Assembly: GCF_907164915.1 (NCBI RefSeq)
Contig: NC_061863.1
Location: forward strand, 34,259,133 to 34,323,132
Reading direction: 5' to 3'
Source: Impatiens glandulifera
Lineage: Eukaryota > Streptophyta > Magnoliopsida > Ericales > Balsaminaceae
Length of the DNA stretch: 64,000 bases
Shown one piece after another: positions 1-12,558 of this stretch. Under the pieces are notes generated by a model, which saw only the letters and a program-made list of their open reading frames with translations, was not told the origin of the DNA and ran no database searches. Each line of letters opens with the position of its first letter. Positions within the stretch are counted from its first letter, which is position 1. Position numbers and translations under genes: made by a program.

Positions 1-143
1 TTGATCTTTATTGGTCATTCCTTCAGAACTATGCACATCTCATCATCCAGCGTAATCAGATGAAGATACATCTATTTCTTCCAACTGTTAAACGCTTCAC
101 TGTTTAGCATCGGTGGCCTGTTGCTATGGGTCATGCTTCCCAT
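1..143 (-). pseudogene. copia element A: gag N-terminal fragment, broken
   Basis: Read on the minus strand from an ATG at 143, this encodes the start of a Ty1/copia Gag that is closely similar to the Gag start of element B (from 23213): a THS..PPMLNSEAF..W stretch followed by MYLHLITLDDEM. It begins about 45 bp after the A LTR, the same spacing as in B. An in-frame TAG at 74-72 replaces the glutamine (CAG) seen in B, and a second stop follows where B has glycine. The rest of the element lies left of the window. It is a dead copy. Confidence 0.8.
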
Positions 144-173
144 CTTCTTCGATTGCTTGAGTGTTAAAACCTC

Positions 174-185
174 GCTCTCATACCA
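174..185 (-). other. primer-binding site of element A
   Basis: The minus strand reads TGGTATGAGAGC, one base off the usual plant TGGTATCAGAGC that pairs with the 3' end of initiator-Met tRNA. It lies 2 bp inside the LTR edge. Confidence 0.75.
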
Positions 186-187
186 CT

Positions 188-1462
188 TGTTAGGATCGGG
201 ATCGCCCTTGGAGGACCGGGGTTCCAGTTTCGAAGGGTTGACCGCTTACAACAACACAACACACGCTCTGATTGGTGATAGTCCGATTAGAGACTACAAC
301 CGTTCTCAACACTACGCAAACTGTCACAGACTCTTGAACTGGGTTCAAGGGCGGAAATGTCTATTTCAGTTTGAAGCAACACACACGATTTGGGTTTGAT
401 GAGATTAACAAGGAATCAGTTAAATAGAATATATGGACCGGTTTGGTTAAGAATTATTTTTAGGTTGGTAATAGTTCGATTTTTAGAGTAAATAATCCGG
501 AAATAAAAGAAAAAACACGAGCCAAGTTTTTTTATGGATGTTCGGAGCAAACCCTCCTACGTCACCCCTTCTTCTCGGATTATGAGAATGATCTCCACTA
601 ACTTTTAATGTTACAACACTCACAACTGTCGGACGAGCCTAACTCGTTACTCGCCGGTTACACCACTTCACTCTGATGTAATACTAATAACTTAATATGA
701 TAACAATGCGTTCGGTAAATGAAACAATTATTTAGTATCGCGCATGAGATTTCTTTCTCTCTCTTAATATTTCAGAACTGTATTTAATGAAGACCCTTCG
801 TCTTCCTTTTATAGTAAATGATATCCTAACGGTCATCTTCTTCTCTCTCCGTAGGATTGGTCAGTTTGAAAGCACGCCGGTTCAGAGATGTTGCGTGCAC
901 GTTTCATCTTTTTGACACTTGGCAAGCATGCATATACCGGTCATGTATTGATGACGTGAGCGGCTTTCAGTTTTGGACACATGTCAAACATGCACACTTC
1001 GGTTGTCTGATTCGAATCTTCGAATAAGCAAATCATCATTGTTTTTATTGCATGCTTCTGATCTGGATCTTATCTTCTTGCATTTCCCAAGAAGCATCTA
1101 TTACGTCATCTTGTGCTTCGAAGTTTCCGGTTGATCTTTTTGTAATATGGTCCGGCTGGGATTAAGAACTTTCTTGCTAGCCGGTCTGGTTGAGATGTTG
1201 AAGCCGGTTCTTCTTGATCATGACTTGATCACCTGGAACCGAATTACTTTGGTATATTCTCCAGCTGGTTTATGCGGTCTCAAGCCGGTGGCTTGATCTG
1301 TTCCTGCACATGAAAGTTGAGATTAATTTAGTTCTCTGGCCGTTTAAAATTAACTTACTTAATTTTTCTAACAATTTCTCTCTTTTTGATTATTTAGAAT
1401 AAATATTCAAAAATTGTAGTGTATGGCCGCTTTAAAAATTAACTTGCTTAATTTTTCTAACA
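188..1462 (-). mobile_element. copia element A: 5' LTR (minus strand)
   Basis: The LTR ends in TGTTAGGATCGGG at 188 (the reverse complement of CCCGATCCTAACA) and starts with TGTTAGAAAAATT at 1462. The primer-binding site lies beyond its end at 185-174 (one mismatch to TGGTATCAGAGC). A minus-strand TATA box lies near 804-814, and the shared hairpin/GTGACGTAGGAG block near 530-600. The first ~90 bp (1373-1462) is a tandem copy of the LTR start including a polypurine tract, so the boundary could also be 1373. It is a diverged relative of the element B LTR. The opposite LTR and target duplication are outside the window. Confidence 0.8.
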
Positions 1463-1850
1463 CTTAGGACTGAGAGATTCAACGTAGGACCGATAAAATT
1501 TAGACATAGGACTAGATATCTGACTTTGACTGAGACTCTCAGGACTCACGATTGAGAAATCCAAACCTAGGACTGAGAATCCCAGACCCGGGACTGAAAG
1601 CTCCCAAGTCCAGGACCGAGGAACTTAGTCCGGAGCTAGCCCCAAACTAAGAGGTTTTTACACCTCGACAATAAACATAAACCTAGGCTGGTCTGGGATC
1701 GATATGGTTTTACACCTAGACTGATAAGATTAGTTAAGGACTGAGAGTTCTTAGCACTTCGCCAAAGACTCTAGTACTAAGACTGAGAGGTCCCGAGCCT
1801 AGACTAATAAAATCGAACCCAAGCCTTATGACTCCGGTCCTAAGGCCTGT
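1463..1850. repeat. degenerate AGGACTGAGA-type short repeat
   Basis: A diffuse array of variants of 'aggactgaga', 'ctaggactga' and 'gggactgag' with irregular spacing. It lies directly outside the element A LTR. No coding potential is seen. Confidence 0.5.
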
Positions 1851-2994
1851 TTCGTTCAAATTTTCAAACTCTTAAATTATATTTGTAATTTTGGGACTCC
1901 ACATCATTTTCTAAAAATCCCGAAAAATTAGAAAATGCATTTTAAATATTTTTAGGACATTTCCACAAAAATATTTCAATAAGGGCTTGTATGGTGTTAT
2001 TTTTGAACCCTAATGCCTTTAAAAATGACCAATATTCTTCAGGTATTTCCACCCGAGTTATCATTTGCAAAAGGTACCAGTATTCAAATATTGATGTTTC
2101 CATACTTTAAATAACGTTAAACCCAGAAGTATGACTATGACCAGAAGAAAAATTGGTTAAAACTCAAATGTTATACAACCAATTTTCAAAAGCCAATTTT
2201 ATAAGTAAAGATAATTTTTAAAACGGGTGGGGAGGATAAAGCATGAAAGCTCTTTTCCTAGTATCACTAAACTTCGAACCAAACGAAACTCTAGTGCAAA
2301 ATACGTTTCTACACGTACACATTTTTATTGATTTTTCTAAAATCAATTAGGGACTCTATATTCAAATAAATAATATTTTCTTAAATTAATTATATTAAAT
2401 TAATTTATATCGAATTTTATAAAAAATCAAATTGTTATTTGATTATAACTAATCTCTAAATTATTAAAATTTGAATAATATTTATTAATTTTATCTAACT
2501 AATTTTTAAAATTGGGTAATATTAAAATTTTTTAAATAATATTTTATTTTAAAAGATGTCTGACATGCAAATCAAGATTGAAATCATTGAACTTTGAGCC
2601 AACTTGGGGCCGTATTGCCATGTGTCAGTCGACACGTGTTTAAGTTACGAAATTTCATGGGTTACAAACGTATATACATGAACTCCCTTAGTTAATTTTG
2701 AATAATGTATATATAAGTATAGTTTCCTTATAAGAATCTATGTTTCTTTACAAATAAATGTATTTTTATTTTTTTTTATAAATATATGAACTTTATTTAT
2801 TTTCTGAATCATTAATATTTATCACTTTAAAACAAATATTTATTTTTTAATCTTAATTGTATTATATACTGATCTGTTATTTTAAAGAGATAAATATTAA
2901 ACGAAAACTAAATTCTTTAATTAATTGTTTTAACATTCTTATAAATTTGATTGAAAATATAATTATGAGAAATTCTTAAGTTTATAAATAATCC

Positions 2995-2998
<4 letters not shown>
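1851..2998. other. AT-rich intergenic DNA, nothing recognised
   Basis: Both strands are rich in stops. No ORF, RNA gene or terminal repeat could be recognised. Confidence 0.5.
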
Positions 2999-3029
<31 letters not shown>

Positions 3030-3189
3030 CTATCCTTATATATAATTAATCTTTCTATTAGTTATATATATATATATATATATAAAACTTAACTGATATG
3101 GAATGTATTTTATTTGAATATATTTATTATTATTTAGTATTCTTTATTTCATGACAAAAAAATCCATTTTATAATAAATTATCTTGATT

Positions 3190-3235
<46 letters not shown>
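2999..3235. repeat. three (TA)n microsatellites
   Basis: Pure or nearly pure TA runs lie at about 2999-3028, 3065-3084 and 3194-3235, in AT-rich spacer. Confidence 0.85.
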
Positions 3236-3237
<2 letters not shown>

Positions 3238-3965
3238 TTCGATAAATTAATACTCGATAAATTAATAACCTCGATTAATTAACTAATTTTTTAGTCCCAA
3301 CTCAGAATCATTAAGATAAATTAATAATTCGCTAAATTTATAAGATAATATATTTTTATTAATGCATATAAGTCCTATATAATATATAAATTAATAATTC
3401 CATATTATATCAAAATTATAGATATTTATTTTAAGATATACATTTATAATAATACTTTAATGTGATTTTTTTTTAAATTGATGTCTCCTTATACTTCATC
3501 TTGAATCCTTCTTAATTCATTATGGAGCTAGGATATACTATGTTCATATTGCAAGAGAAAATTGCGCAATGTAATTGTTGTTTGAAGGACATTCTTTCGT
3601 GAGACCGACTTCAACTCTGTATTGTACGCAATCTAATTTATGAATGTGTTTATTTGATTATTATTTATATTCATTAATTTAGTTTAAATTTATGAATGAA
3701 TTATGTCTAGTAATATTCATGAATGTATTTAATTTATTTAAATTCATGCATCTATAATTTTTTAAATTAATGCATCTATAATTTAGTTACTTTCGGAAAT
3801 TTATTTAATTTACTAAAATTCATGAATATCTCAATAAATTAATAAATTATTAATTTATCGATTAATTTATAAATTAATAATTTATCGATTAATTAATATT
3901 TCGATTAATTAATAAATTTTCCTGGTCTCAAGGGTATTAATTTATCCAGCTTTTACTATATATAT
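3236..3965. repeat. AT-rich repeat with terminal similarity, possible MITE
   Basis: The left edge has repeated 'gataaattaataac' and 'cgattaattaac' words next to 'tagtccca'. The right edge has the related inverted words 'ggtctcaagggtattaatttatc'-like (3930-3955), and TA-rich DNA lies on both sides. This suggests a non-autonomous DNA element, but the inverted repeats are imperfect and no clean target duplication was found. Simple AT composition could also explain it. Confidence 0.3.
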
Positions 3966-5047
3966 ATTAATTATTATTTCTTTAATATTCTTTATATATC
4001 TATACAATATTGCAGTAATCGGTAATCAGATATTTATCAACATATACAGATTAATGATTAATTGGATTAATTAGGATTAATCGAATTAATCATTTTTAGC
4101 CTAAACACTTTATTTTTGAAGAATAATACTAAATTCCATTCATATAAAGTTAAAAACACACCCAAATTCATGTAGAGTCGCATGAAAGACTTAAGAGAGA
4201 AATATTTACCAGTGATAACATGATTTGGAATGGAAGATCAACAATGGCGACGCCGATTTCAGGCTCCCTACACGAGATGACCGGCGACTTGAGTAAGAGA
4301 GAGAGGGTAATAAGAACAAAAGTGAGAAAATGAAATTGAGAAAAAATTATTCATATTCTTTAGAAAATAATTTTTACATGTTAATAAAAAATTAGACCAA
4401 ATTTGACCCGAGTTAATCGGTTTCGGACCGGGTTGACCGTTGACCAAATATAGTTGACCGTTGACCGATTTTTGGTTACTGATTAGCAAAAAAACGGGAG
4501 GTTTTTATCCGATTAATCGCGAATTAATCCCGTTTTTTACAACCAAGTTTCTAACTAATTAGATAAATTTGTTATTAAGAGAAATAATAATAAAATACGA
4601 AAAGAATGTGAAAAAGTTATTTTTTATTCTTTTAAATTATTATTATTATTATTATTTCATCATATACGTCTTTTCATCAAATATATGATTAAAATATATT
4701 AGATATATAAATTGATTTGTCCTTAATTATATGGTATGACATCATTTTTATCCATCAATAAATCTGTATAAATCTATTTAGATGTCATGATGCCTTTCTT
4801 CTTTTTCTTAAATAAATATGATTTTTGAATATCATATCAACAAATGTATCATAAGTTATTGTCATTCTAATTCAATGGTGTAATCTATTCTTTATCATTT
4901 CTAGCTAAATTATTTCAAGAACATAATAAAATGTATGTTCATATTCTTAAAAATATTATAAACCTAAATCTCAATAGATCGACACAGAGAAAGCTCTAAT
5001 ACCACTTGTTAAATTCTTTAGTCTAAATATTTATTACTTAAGTATAT
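3966..5047. other. intergenic DNA with a primer-site-like remnant
   Basis: Mostly AT-rich spacer. At 4994-5013 the minus strand reads TTAACA, then AG, then TGGTATTAGAGC: an LTR end joined to a near-consensus primer-binding site. This suggests a very old minus-strand LTR element whose body is no longer recognisable. A 73-codon minus ORF at 4268-4489 has no recognisable features. Confidence 0.35.
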
Positions 5048-5055
5048 ATTCTAAA

Positions 5056-5917
5056 TAGGCTTGTAAGTGGTTCGATTCGTTCGTTTTATATACCGAAATG
5101 TACAACCAAACCGTTGGTGTCGGTTTGCCTAAATCACAAACCACGATTTCGATATACTAGTCTGTTCGATATGATCAGTTTCAACATCGGTTCGGTCGGT
5201 TTATTTGGTTTGGTCAGTTTTAGATATATATTTTTTTTTAAAATAGTTGAATTTTTAAGAAATAAACTTTACTAATCTAATTTCAAGTGATAAAACACAA
5301 CCTAATTTATTATTCTAAAAAAAACTAACATAATTTATAAGAAATAACAATAACACTAAAATCATAAAACAAAATCCCAAATGAGGCACTCAAATAAAAT
5401 TCTCTAATATACATATATATCTCTACAGAAGGAAGAGTATTACTTTCTCTTCAAGCTCAAACCCATAGAACTTCTTCAAGCGAATATTAAAATTAAGATT
5501 CTCACATTTTAGAAAGTAAATTCAGAGATATTTTTTTTTTATTTAGCGGGTAAAATAAAGTTTCTAGAATGTAATGGAACAAAAGTTAATGCCCGATAGA
5601 TGAAGGAATAGGAAGATGAAGAGGTATCTTCAACCACTAGGTTGATCTCCCGATCTGCTATGTCGAAGTTGAGGAAGCACAATGAGAGTGAAGAAAAGAT
5701 CTTTAGAGCTCCATATAACCTTAAATACAACCAATCGGTTCGATCGGTCGGTGGCACGATTTTGTAACCAAAGAACCGATGCACCGAACCAAATGAGTTC
5801 GATTCAAGCTATTTTAGACCGTCAGTTTCTCGGTTTGACCAATTTGACTTGTACGCGGTTTGATTAGCTCTGGTTCGGTCGTTTCCCAATGGTTCAGTCA
5901 GTTTACTTTCATGCCTA
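5056..5917. mobile_element. non-autonomous hAT-type transposon (862 bp)
   Basis: The ends are imperfect terminal inverted repeats: TAGGCTTGTAAGT on the left and, read inward from the right, TAGGCATGAAAGT. They are flanked by 8-bp direct repeats (ATTCTAAA at 5048-5055 and ATTCTTAA at 5918-5925, one mismatch). An 8-bp duplication with TAGG-like ends is characteristic of hAT elements. The interior is rich in CGGTT/CGGTTCGGT words, with only short non-coding ORFs. No transposase is present, so movement would need one supplied in trans. Confidence 0.7.
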
Positions 5918-5925
5918 ATTCTTAA

Positions 5926-6504
5926 TACTCTATGTCGATAAATTGAGACAAACATAAGTTGCGGAAACATACCTGAATCTGAAATGATGAACGGTTCATT
6001 AAGTCATTCTTCGTTATTTTTCAGATATTCTTTCAATCTTGGATCTTCTTGTTTTGGATCTGGACCTAGATCAAAATGTGTGATATGAATGGGGTTTAAG
6101 TCTTCGAACCCTATATCGATAGCCCTTCATTTTATCTAATGAGAGAAGTATAATAGGTAGACTATCTATATGGGTTGGGAACCTAGCCTTAATATACTCA
6201 TTTATTATTCGGCTCATCAATGAAATAGTAAATGATATTTCTGCTTCTACACAAATATGTCCCCATATTTATTATAGATATCCAAATAAGCCATAACATT
6301 TATACTTAATACATCATTTTAATTGATTTTAATATTTATATGATAATAAGTAATATACCATCACTAAATAATATATTACCTAAATGTTGGAATTAATTCC
6401 AACAACTGATAGTAAAGTCAATCGCTTGGGGAAGATCAGTTTTCGCTAGTTTCTTCGATTGCCTTTGGATCGTTTTTCATTTTATTGCTTCGGTCCATTT
6501 CATC
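5926..6504. other. intergenic DNA, nothing recognised
   Basis: AT-rich with no convincing ORF, RNA gene or repeat boundary. Confidence 0.4.
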
Positions 6505-6580
6505 CCCATCCTCCATCCTCCATCCTCCATCCTCCATCCTCCATCCTCCATCCTCCATCCTCCATCCTCCATCCTCCATG
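6505..6580. repeat. (CCATCCT)n microsatellite
   Basis: About eleven near-perfect copies of a 7-bp unit in tandem. The short ORF that crosses it exists only because 7-bp repeats cycle through all three frames. Confidence 0.9.
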
Positions 6581-7138
6581 GTTTCAGATCACCGGAGGAT
6601 GAACTATCCCTTTCCTCTCTCTTTCATCGAGTCTAGCAAAGGCATGCCCATGCCTCATCATTTTTTGGAAGGGCCCAGTTTGATTTGGCATTTAGGGGCC
6701 TGGGTGATTTTTTTTAATTTTTTTTAGCCCTATTTGTTTCCTAGAGTTAGTGTATGGGTATTTAATTGTGCATGTGCATTGTTTGGCTTGGTATGAACCT
6801 ATTTTTTTCTACAAAAATAAAATAAAATAAATAAAATAAATCAAATTCATTTAATTTGTTAGTTTTATTTTATTTAAATAAGTCCAAATTTAATTATAAA
6901 CTCATGGTGTAAAATGTGGGTGTCTATAGAATGCCCCTCTTAGACAAAGTTTGGAGATTACAACCAAGTTTTTGAAAAACGCATGTCCAATTATAAAGTT
7001 ATAGACATTGATAAGTAAAAATAGTTAATTAAGTAGTAGTATTAATTAACTATTTAAATAAGAACCTAACTATGTCAAAATAATCATGTGCAGATTAAAC
7101 CAGATCGATATTCAAATTAAAGTTGGTTTTGTTAAAAT
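6581..7138. other. intergenic DNA, nothing recognised
   Basis: AT-rich spacer between two tandem repeats. No supported gene. Confidence 0.4.
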
Positions 7139-7520
7139 ATCGGCTTTGGGAACAAATTGGCTTTTGGTGCATATCGATTTTTGGTACAAATCAGCTTTTG
7201 GTGCATATCAGCTTTTGTTGCAAATCGACTTTTGGTACAAATCAACTTTTGGACCAAATCGACTTTTGGTGCATATCGACATTTGGACCAAATCGGCTTT
7301 TGGTGTAAATCGACATTTGGAACAAATTGACTTTTGGACCATATTGGCTTTTGGTAAATATTATCTTTTGGTGCATATCAGCATTTGGAACAAATCGACT
7401 TTTGGACCATATTGTCATTTGGAACAAATCGGCTTTTGGACCAAATCAGCTATTGAACCAAATCGGCTTTTGAAATAAATTGACATTTGGAACAAATCGT
7501 CATTTGGAACTAATCGACAT
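7139..7520. repeat. 17-bp minisatellite, about 22 copies
   Basis: The unit is roughly 'cgacttttggtacaaat', varying at a few positions (ggtgcatat, ggaccaaat). The 17-bp period shifts frame each copy, which produces several long but meaningless ORFs on both strands. Confidence 0.85.
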
Positions 7521-7679
7521 TCTAGACATATCGGTATTTTGCAGATCGACTTTCTACAAAGGCGCTTCTGGTATTTTGTTGATCGATTTTCTGCAAGCAC
7601 ATCCGGCATTCTACATTTTAGCTTTCTATGAAGCGCATCCGACATTTCACAATTCCCATACTTAATCAACCCGGGGAAT

Positions 7680-9805
7680 ATATATATATGGATATTTCCT
7701 GAAAAGTCAGACATCAGCTTTACACTTTCCAAATGAGTATTTCCATTTAAGTGCAAAGACTGTTGAAAATCTTCCTGTAGCAGAAGAACCATTATCAGAC
7801 ACAGGTCAATCAGTTTGAGATATACATTCCTTGGAGATTGAAATCACATTAATAAGAATTTGGCTTATTATCATCCAAGTAGAGACAATATTAAAAAATA
7901 TCCCATCTGATGTACTATCCTAGACCTCAACCAATCAAGAAGATAGAGCCATTGAGCTTCAAATATGTCCGTTGACATATGCCTATTTAAGAAGATAGAG
8001 CTCAATCGGATTCGACACATGAACCTTTACCTGCTGTTCACCTTTTCACCAACCTTCAAGTAACTGAAACTTTTATAACAACCATGTTTTAGAACCTTCG
8101 ATTTTTCAAGTTTTCGAAATTTAAAAGTTCTCTAAGCGTGTTAGAGTTCTAAATTTATATTACAATACTAGCTATTCTATGTGAGTGGTGAGCATTGTAA
8201 GTTGATAAAATTCGTTTCTGTTCAACAAAGTGAGTGTAATGGAAGGTCAAAAATAAACAGTAACTAAACTCTGGTTGTTTGACTGAGTTTGCATACGTGT
8301 TGTAAACAGACTGAATATTCTAGTGAATATTCTAGTGATGTAGGAGTTTATACTCCGAATATCTATAAATTATGTGTCTTGTGTTGTGTGTTATTCCTTA
8401 TCTTATCATTCCTATTAATCATCTATTGTTTCAAGTTCAAACAAATAGTTCCGCACTTGAATTTAAGAGTTTGCGACGACTTGTTGTTAACAAAAACAAA
8501 TCTCTTGTGCAGGAACAGGTAAAGAATTCAACCGGTCAAAGAACTCAACCGGTTAAGAAACTCAACCGGTCAAGCAATCAAACCGATTAAAAACCTGACC
8601 GAACAAGAAAGACAAGATCGGTCAAATCAGAAGGTCAGAATCATTGAACAGTCGGTCAATCAGAAGCTATGGAGAAACCGAAAGTCATCCGGTTAACATA
8701 AACAACCGACTAGTACAAATAGATACTTCGAGTATCTATTGAGATTGATACCGAAGGAACAGACTTAGTATTGCCATATTAATACAAGTCTGAAGACAGT
8801 CTGCAGGCTGCAAAAGATCGTCCTACAAGATCTTTCCACTCCAGGATAAATCAGAAAGGCAATATTCCAGGTACAGGCAACTGTCCAACCGACAGTTGCC
8901 ATATTAAGTAAAAGACAAACCTAGCCGGTTTGACCTACACACTGGAAGACTAGACCGCCAGGTCTGAAGAGTTGACCGTCAGGTCTGAATCACTGAACCT
9001 CTGCTCAACCAATCCGATTCAAGGAAATGAAATGTGACCGTTGGCACATTTCACCTATAAAAGAAGGAGCTGAAGAGGAATAAATGCGGTTACAAGTTCT
9101 AAGAGTTCTCTACAACCTAAGTCAAAAACTGTGTTTCATCTCTATAAGATTAAGAGATGAAGTGTGTATTTACAATTTCGGTTAAAATTGTACGGGTGTT
9201 ATTGAGCAGAAAATAAGTCTCGATCGGATTGTGTTTTTGTATTCCTTAGTGAATATCCTTCTCGCGGTTTCGAGAGGAAGGGGTGACGTAGGAGTTTCAT
9301 CTCCGAACATCCATAAAAACCTGTCTTGTTATTTACTTTCCGCTTGCTTTACATTCTAACTGATCTGCACTAACCTACTAATACCGCTCCAACCGATTCA
9401 ACATCACCTAAATCGAATTACTAAGCTGCAAAACCGATCCAGCAATCTCCAAACCTATCTTATTAAAATCCGGTTCTGCCTATCTCGCGTGTGTGCTGCT
9501 TCAACCTGAAACAAACCACTTCTGCGCTTGAACTCGGTTCAAGAGTTTCTGACAGTTTGTCTAGTATTGAAACCCCGATATTAATCTCTAACCGGATTAA
9601 TCACCACCTTTAAGTGAGACGCGCTGACCGGCCAGACCCCGGTTCCCCAACAGCGACCTAGATCCTAACACTTGTGTAGAGTGGAAACGAGATAATCAAC
9701 CTCTAATATGGTTATTATCAAACGTTTTGTGTGTAAGCTTTCAACGTTGTGATACCCCCGTCTCCATCATCGATCCCGATCCCATCAGACATTACATTTA
9801 CAAAC
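7680..9805 (+). mobile_element. old LTR remnant split by the solo LTR
   Basis: Outside the solo LTR, 8200-8484 has the family landmarks: a 'gatgtaggagttt..ctccgaatatctataaa' block near 8337-8370 and a decayed CTTGAA..TTAAG hairpin near 8457-8467. After the insertion, 9676-9800 continues to an LTR-like end (…GATCCCATCA near 9792). It appears to be a diverged plus-strand LTR of the same superfamily. Its left edge could not be fixed (7680 is a guess) and no internal region is attached. Confidence 0.45.
8485..9670 (+). mobile_element. solo copia LTR (1186 bp) with CTTGT target duplication
   Basis: It starts TGTTAACAAAAAC and ends GATCCTAACA. Identical 5-bp repeats CTTGT flank it at 8480-8484 and 9671-9675, so this is one LTR left after recombination between the two ends of a full element. 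A TATA box (TATAAAAG) lies at 9056-9063, the hairpin plus GTGACGTAGGAG block near 9255-9316, and the CTTGAAC..GTTCAAG hairpin near 9527-9545. It resembles the element E LTR most closely, for example around the TATA box. Confidence 0.85.
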
Positions 9806-10699
9806 AACCTAATTTATATTCTCACTTTGTATTGTTTTTATTTATTTAGAAAAACATTAAAATGATGGATAGATAAACCTAGCGATCACATGATCGATGA
9901 TACCCCGATTCCAATGTTCATGTTGAATTGTTGGAGGGTTTATATCTTGAAAGATGTTCTCCTTGCTTCATATATAAAACATGGTAGGATTGGATTTTAG
10001 CTCTTGTCAAGGTGTTGACTGGTGACGCAAGTGTCTCATCCGGACATGGATGTCAATAAATTAAGAAAAGCTACAAGAGAATTTTTTTTTCATACTTTAG
10101 ACTAATGAAAATGGTGTATTAATCTCAAACTATTATGGTCCGAATACCAGCTATGTGATATAGCCAAAAGGTTTTCATTATTCTGCGGATGGATAAACAC
10201 AATGTATTAATCTCAAGTTTTTATTATCCGAAGACCAACTATGTGAGATAACCAAAGAATTTAACCCATTATTTCTAACAATTAACAAAAGCTTATCATT
10301 GGACATGCTTTTCTCTCTATTCAATCTTCTACAATATCTGATAGGGTGAACAAAACCACTAGATCGAATGTCGAACATATCTTTTACCGATGCATCTCTA
10401 CATATAGAAATTAAAGCAAACTCGAGGAAAAAAATTTAACACCACACCAATTATCGCTCTAAAAACTAATTGAACATTTATTAACCACAATAAAATTCGA
10501 ATGTTCCCGATAAATCTTCCACATGGTATAAATACCACCCCAAATGTTTCATCCCAAGGGTCTATAAGATTTCTTGGTGAACTATTCAGACTTATCTTGA
10601 CAATATTTACATTTAATCAATTCAGCCCAGGTACTCTCTTGTTCAAATCAATTGTACTACACCATTTAAGGGGAAGAGGGAGTCAAAGCATCAAGATGG
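9806..10699. other. intergenic or decayed element DNA
   Basis: No gene could be supported. A purine-rich stretch near 10665-10685 could be a decayed polypurine tract, but there is no LTR next to it. Confidence 0.3.
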
Positions 10700-12490
10700 G
10701 AACCAACTAAGAGGGTGCGGAGAGGTGAGGCTCGAAAACTTGTCTCAATTGTAGACGACTAAGGATGTCTTTCGGGAGATGAGACTCGAGGCACTTGTAT
10801 CATTGCTCGAGACTCGTCGTCTTCTCCTTCAATCTCGTCACATATATCCTTAAGAAATCCGGTCACCTCTTCGGATTGAATAGATTTATGAGAGAGGGAT
10901 TTCTTGGATGATGAAGGGGTTGAACGCTTGGATTTTAGGGAGGATCGCCTCTCATCAGATGTCTAATAATCCTTGTTAGATGAGATCGATTGAACAGTTG
11001 GGGAGCGCTGCTTCTCTGAAGTAGAAGAAGAGAGTAGTTCAACAACTGCAAAAGATGTCTTCTTTGAGATAGGAGCGGAATGTTGCTCAATAGCTGTAGA
11101 AGGCTCCTTCTCAGTAGACGACTTCTGCTCAGAAGCAGTGGAGATGGCAGGAGATGGCTCCTTCTTAGCAGAAGGGAGCTTCTACTACTCAACGCTTGAA
11201 GAGGTGTATGATCTTCAACCAAAGGAAATTGTAGTAGGAATAGACGACTGCACTACTACAGGGAGGGGTTGCTTCTTAGGAGGATGTGGCTGCAACTTTT
11301 CAATGAAGAGAAGCTTCTCTTTGGCATCTAAACTATTCAGCGCAGCCAAAAAATCTCTAGAAGTTCAGCAAACTTGGAGGATGCCGTGCCGTGAATGAAG
11401 GATAGGGCAATTAAACTGTTAGAATCCAACATTTGTTACAGCTATTTAATTTACCGTCTACTCAGGCCGTTCTCTCTAGAGGGTCATAATTTTCTTCCCT
11501 TTGGCGAAGTATTGGGAACAAAGTCCGCCCTCCGGCAATTTCTACAATGATCTCTCTTCTCTTGAGAGCCTCGTGAACTTAATTTGTGCAGGTCCAAGCT
11601 AAGACAAATATCTCAGGACTGAACAACGCCTCGCACTACTCAATTAGATCTCCTTGGATAACTTCATCGAATCTCTTGTGGAGCCTTATGCTGCTCCATT
11701 TATCAAAGATTTCGAGCCTCTCTAAACTCGATGACTCAACCTCCTCCTCAAGGATGAGTTCGATAGATTGCTTCACGTCTGAAATAGGGTCGGGGACAAA
11801 GACCGCGGGATTCTTACTCTTTCCTACAACTTCGGCAGGTTTGACAGCAAAGATATGTTCCTTGAAGATGATGCCCTTTGCAGCTTGAACTTTTCTTGTT
11901 ATGGCCGCTAGAGAGACACCGGAAATAAGATTTTCTGCCTTTGAAATTGCAGCTTCAAGAGTAGGCACAATAGCCGACTCAACAACAGAATTAGGCATTG
12001 TTTGAGTAACTACTGTTTCAATATCCTGAACAATAGCCTCAACAATTGTTATTGCTTAAACATGTCCCTCAGCATAGACAACAATAGGCACGTAGGCCAA
12101 AACAACTTTAGAGGCTACCTTGGAAGACGCCTCTTCAGCAGTTGTATCATCAATTCGACCAGCAGTTACAGCGACGACTGGTTCTTTAACTTGTTCCACA
12201 GTGGGAACCTCAACATACATTACGGTGGAGATATAACATGGTCTACAAAAAGATGTACCTCTGCAACATGAGTATCCTCTAGTTTCTTCAATAGAAGCAT
12301 GCTTCTAACTGGTGGAACTTGTAGTCGACTCCTGCACCCTCAACTTTCTCCTCTTTGTAGGGGTTGGATGATTGGAGGCGGCTGGGCGCTTGGATAGAGT
12401 GACCACTAGACTGTTGGAAAGATGAAGTGAACTTGGCCTCCTTAATCGCTTTCATCCTTAGGATGTAGTTGCCAACAATGTTGTAGGTCA
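10700..12490 (-). pseudogene. decayed copia accessory gene (C/D type), minus strand
   Basis: On the minus strand, 11998-11636 encodes a segment resembling the element D accessory protein: a P-x-E-V-V-G-K-x-K motif, then a hydrophobic/acidic stretch ending in LE.L.I.DKW, like GKGK..VDLILDQVK…LGIYDSW in D. Upstream (12280-12000), TVEQVKEP-like and acid/serine-rich coding resembles the EVEQAES region of D. Stops and frameshifts interrupt the reading frame throughout, and no LTR pair could be assigned. The homology is by eye and modest. Confidence 0.5.
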
Positions 12491-12494
12491 TAAT

Positions 12495-12558
12495 TTATTC
12501 AAAAACATTGAACCCCCTTTCTATTGTTGTCATCGATCTTAACAAATGGTATCAGAAC
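12495..12558 (+). other. LTR end plus primer-binding site remnant
   Basis: The sequence ...ATCGATCTTAACA ends at 12544, followed by AA and TGGTATCAGAAC at 12547-12558 (one base off the Met-tRNA consensus). It is in plus orientation, opposite to the accessory pseudogene on its left. No gag follows, so this is only a fragment. Confidence 0.45.

Noticed and set aside
4268..5867. Small ORFs at 4268-4489, 5539-5784 and 5682-5867
   Set aside because: No domain, no gene context; the latter two are inside the hAT-type element.
7086..7792. ORFs across 7086-7478 and 7415-7792
   Set aside because: They are built from the 17-bp minisatellite or its edge. Composition is repetitive and no domain is seen.
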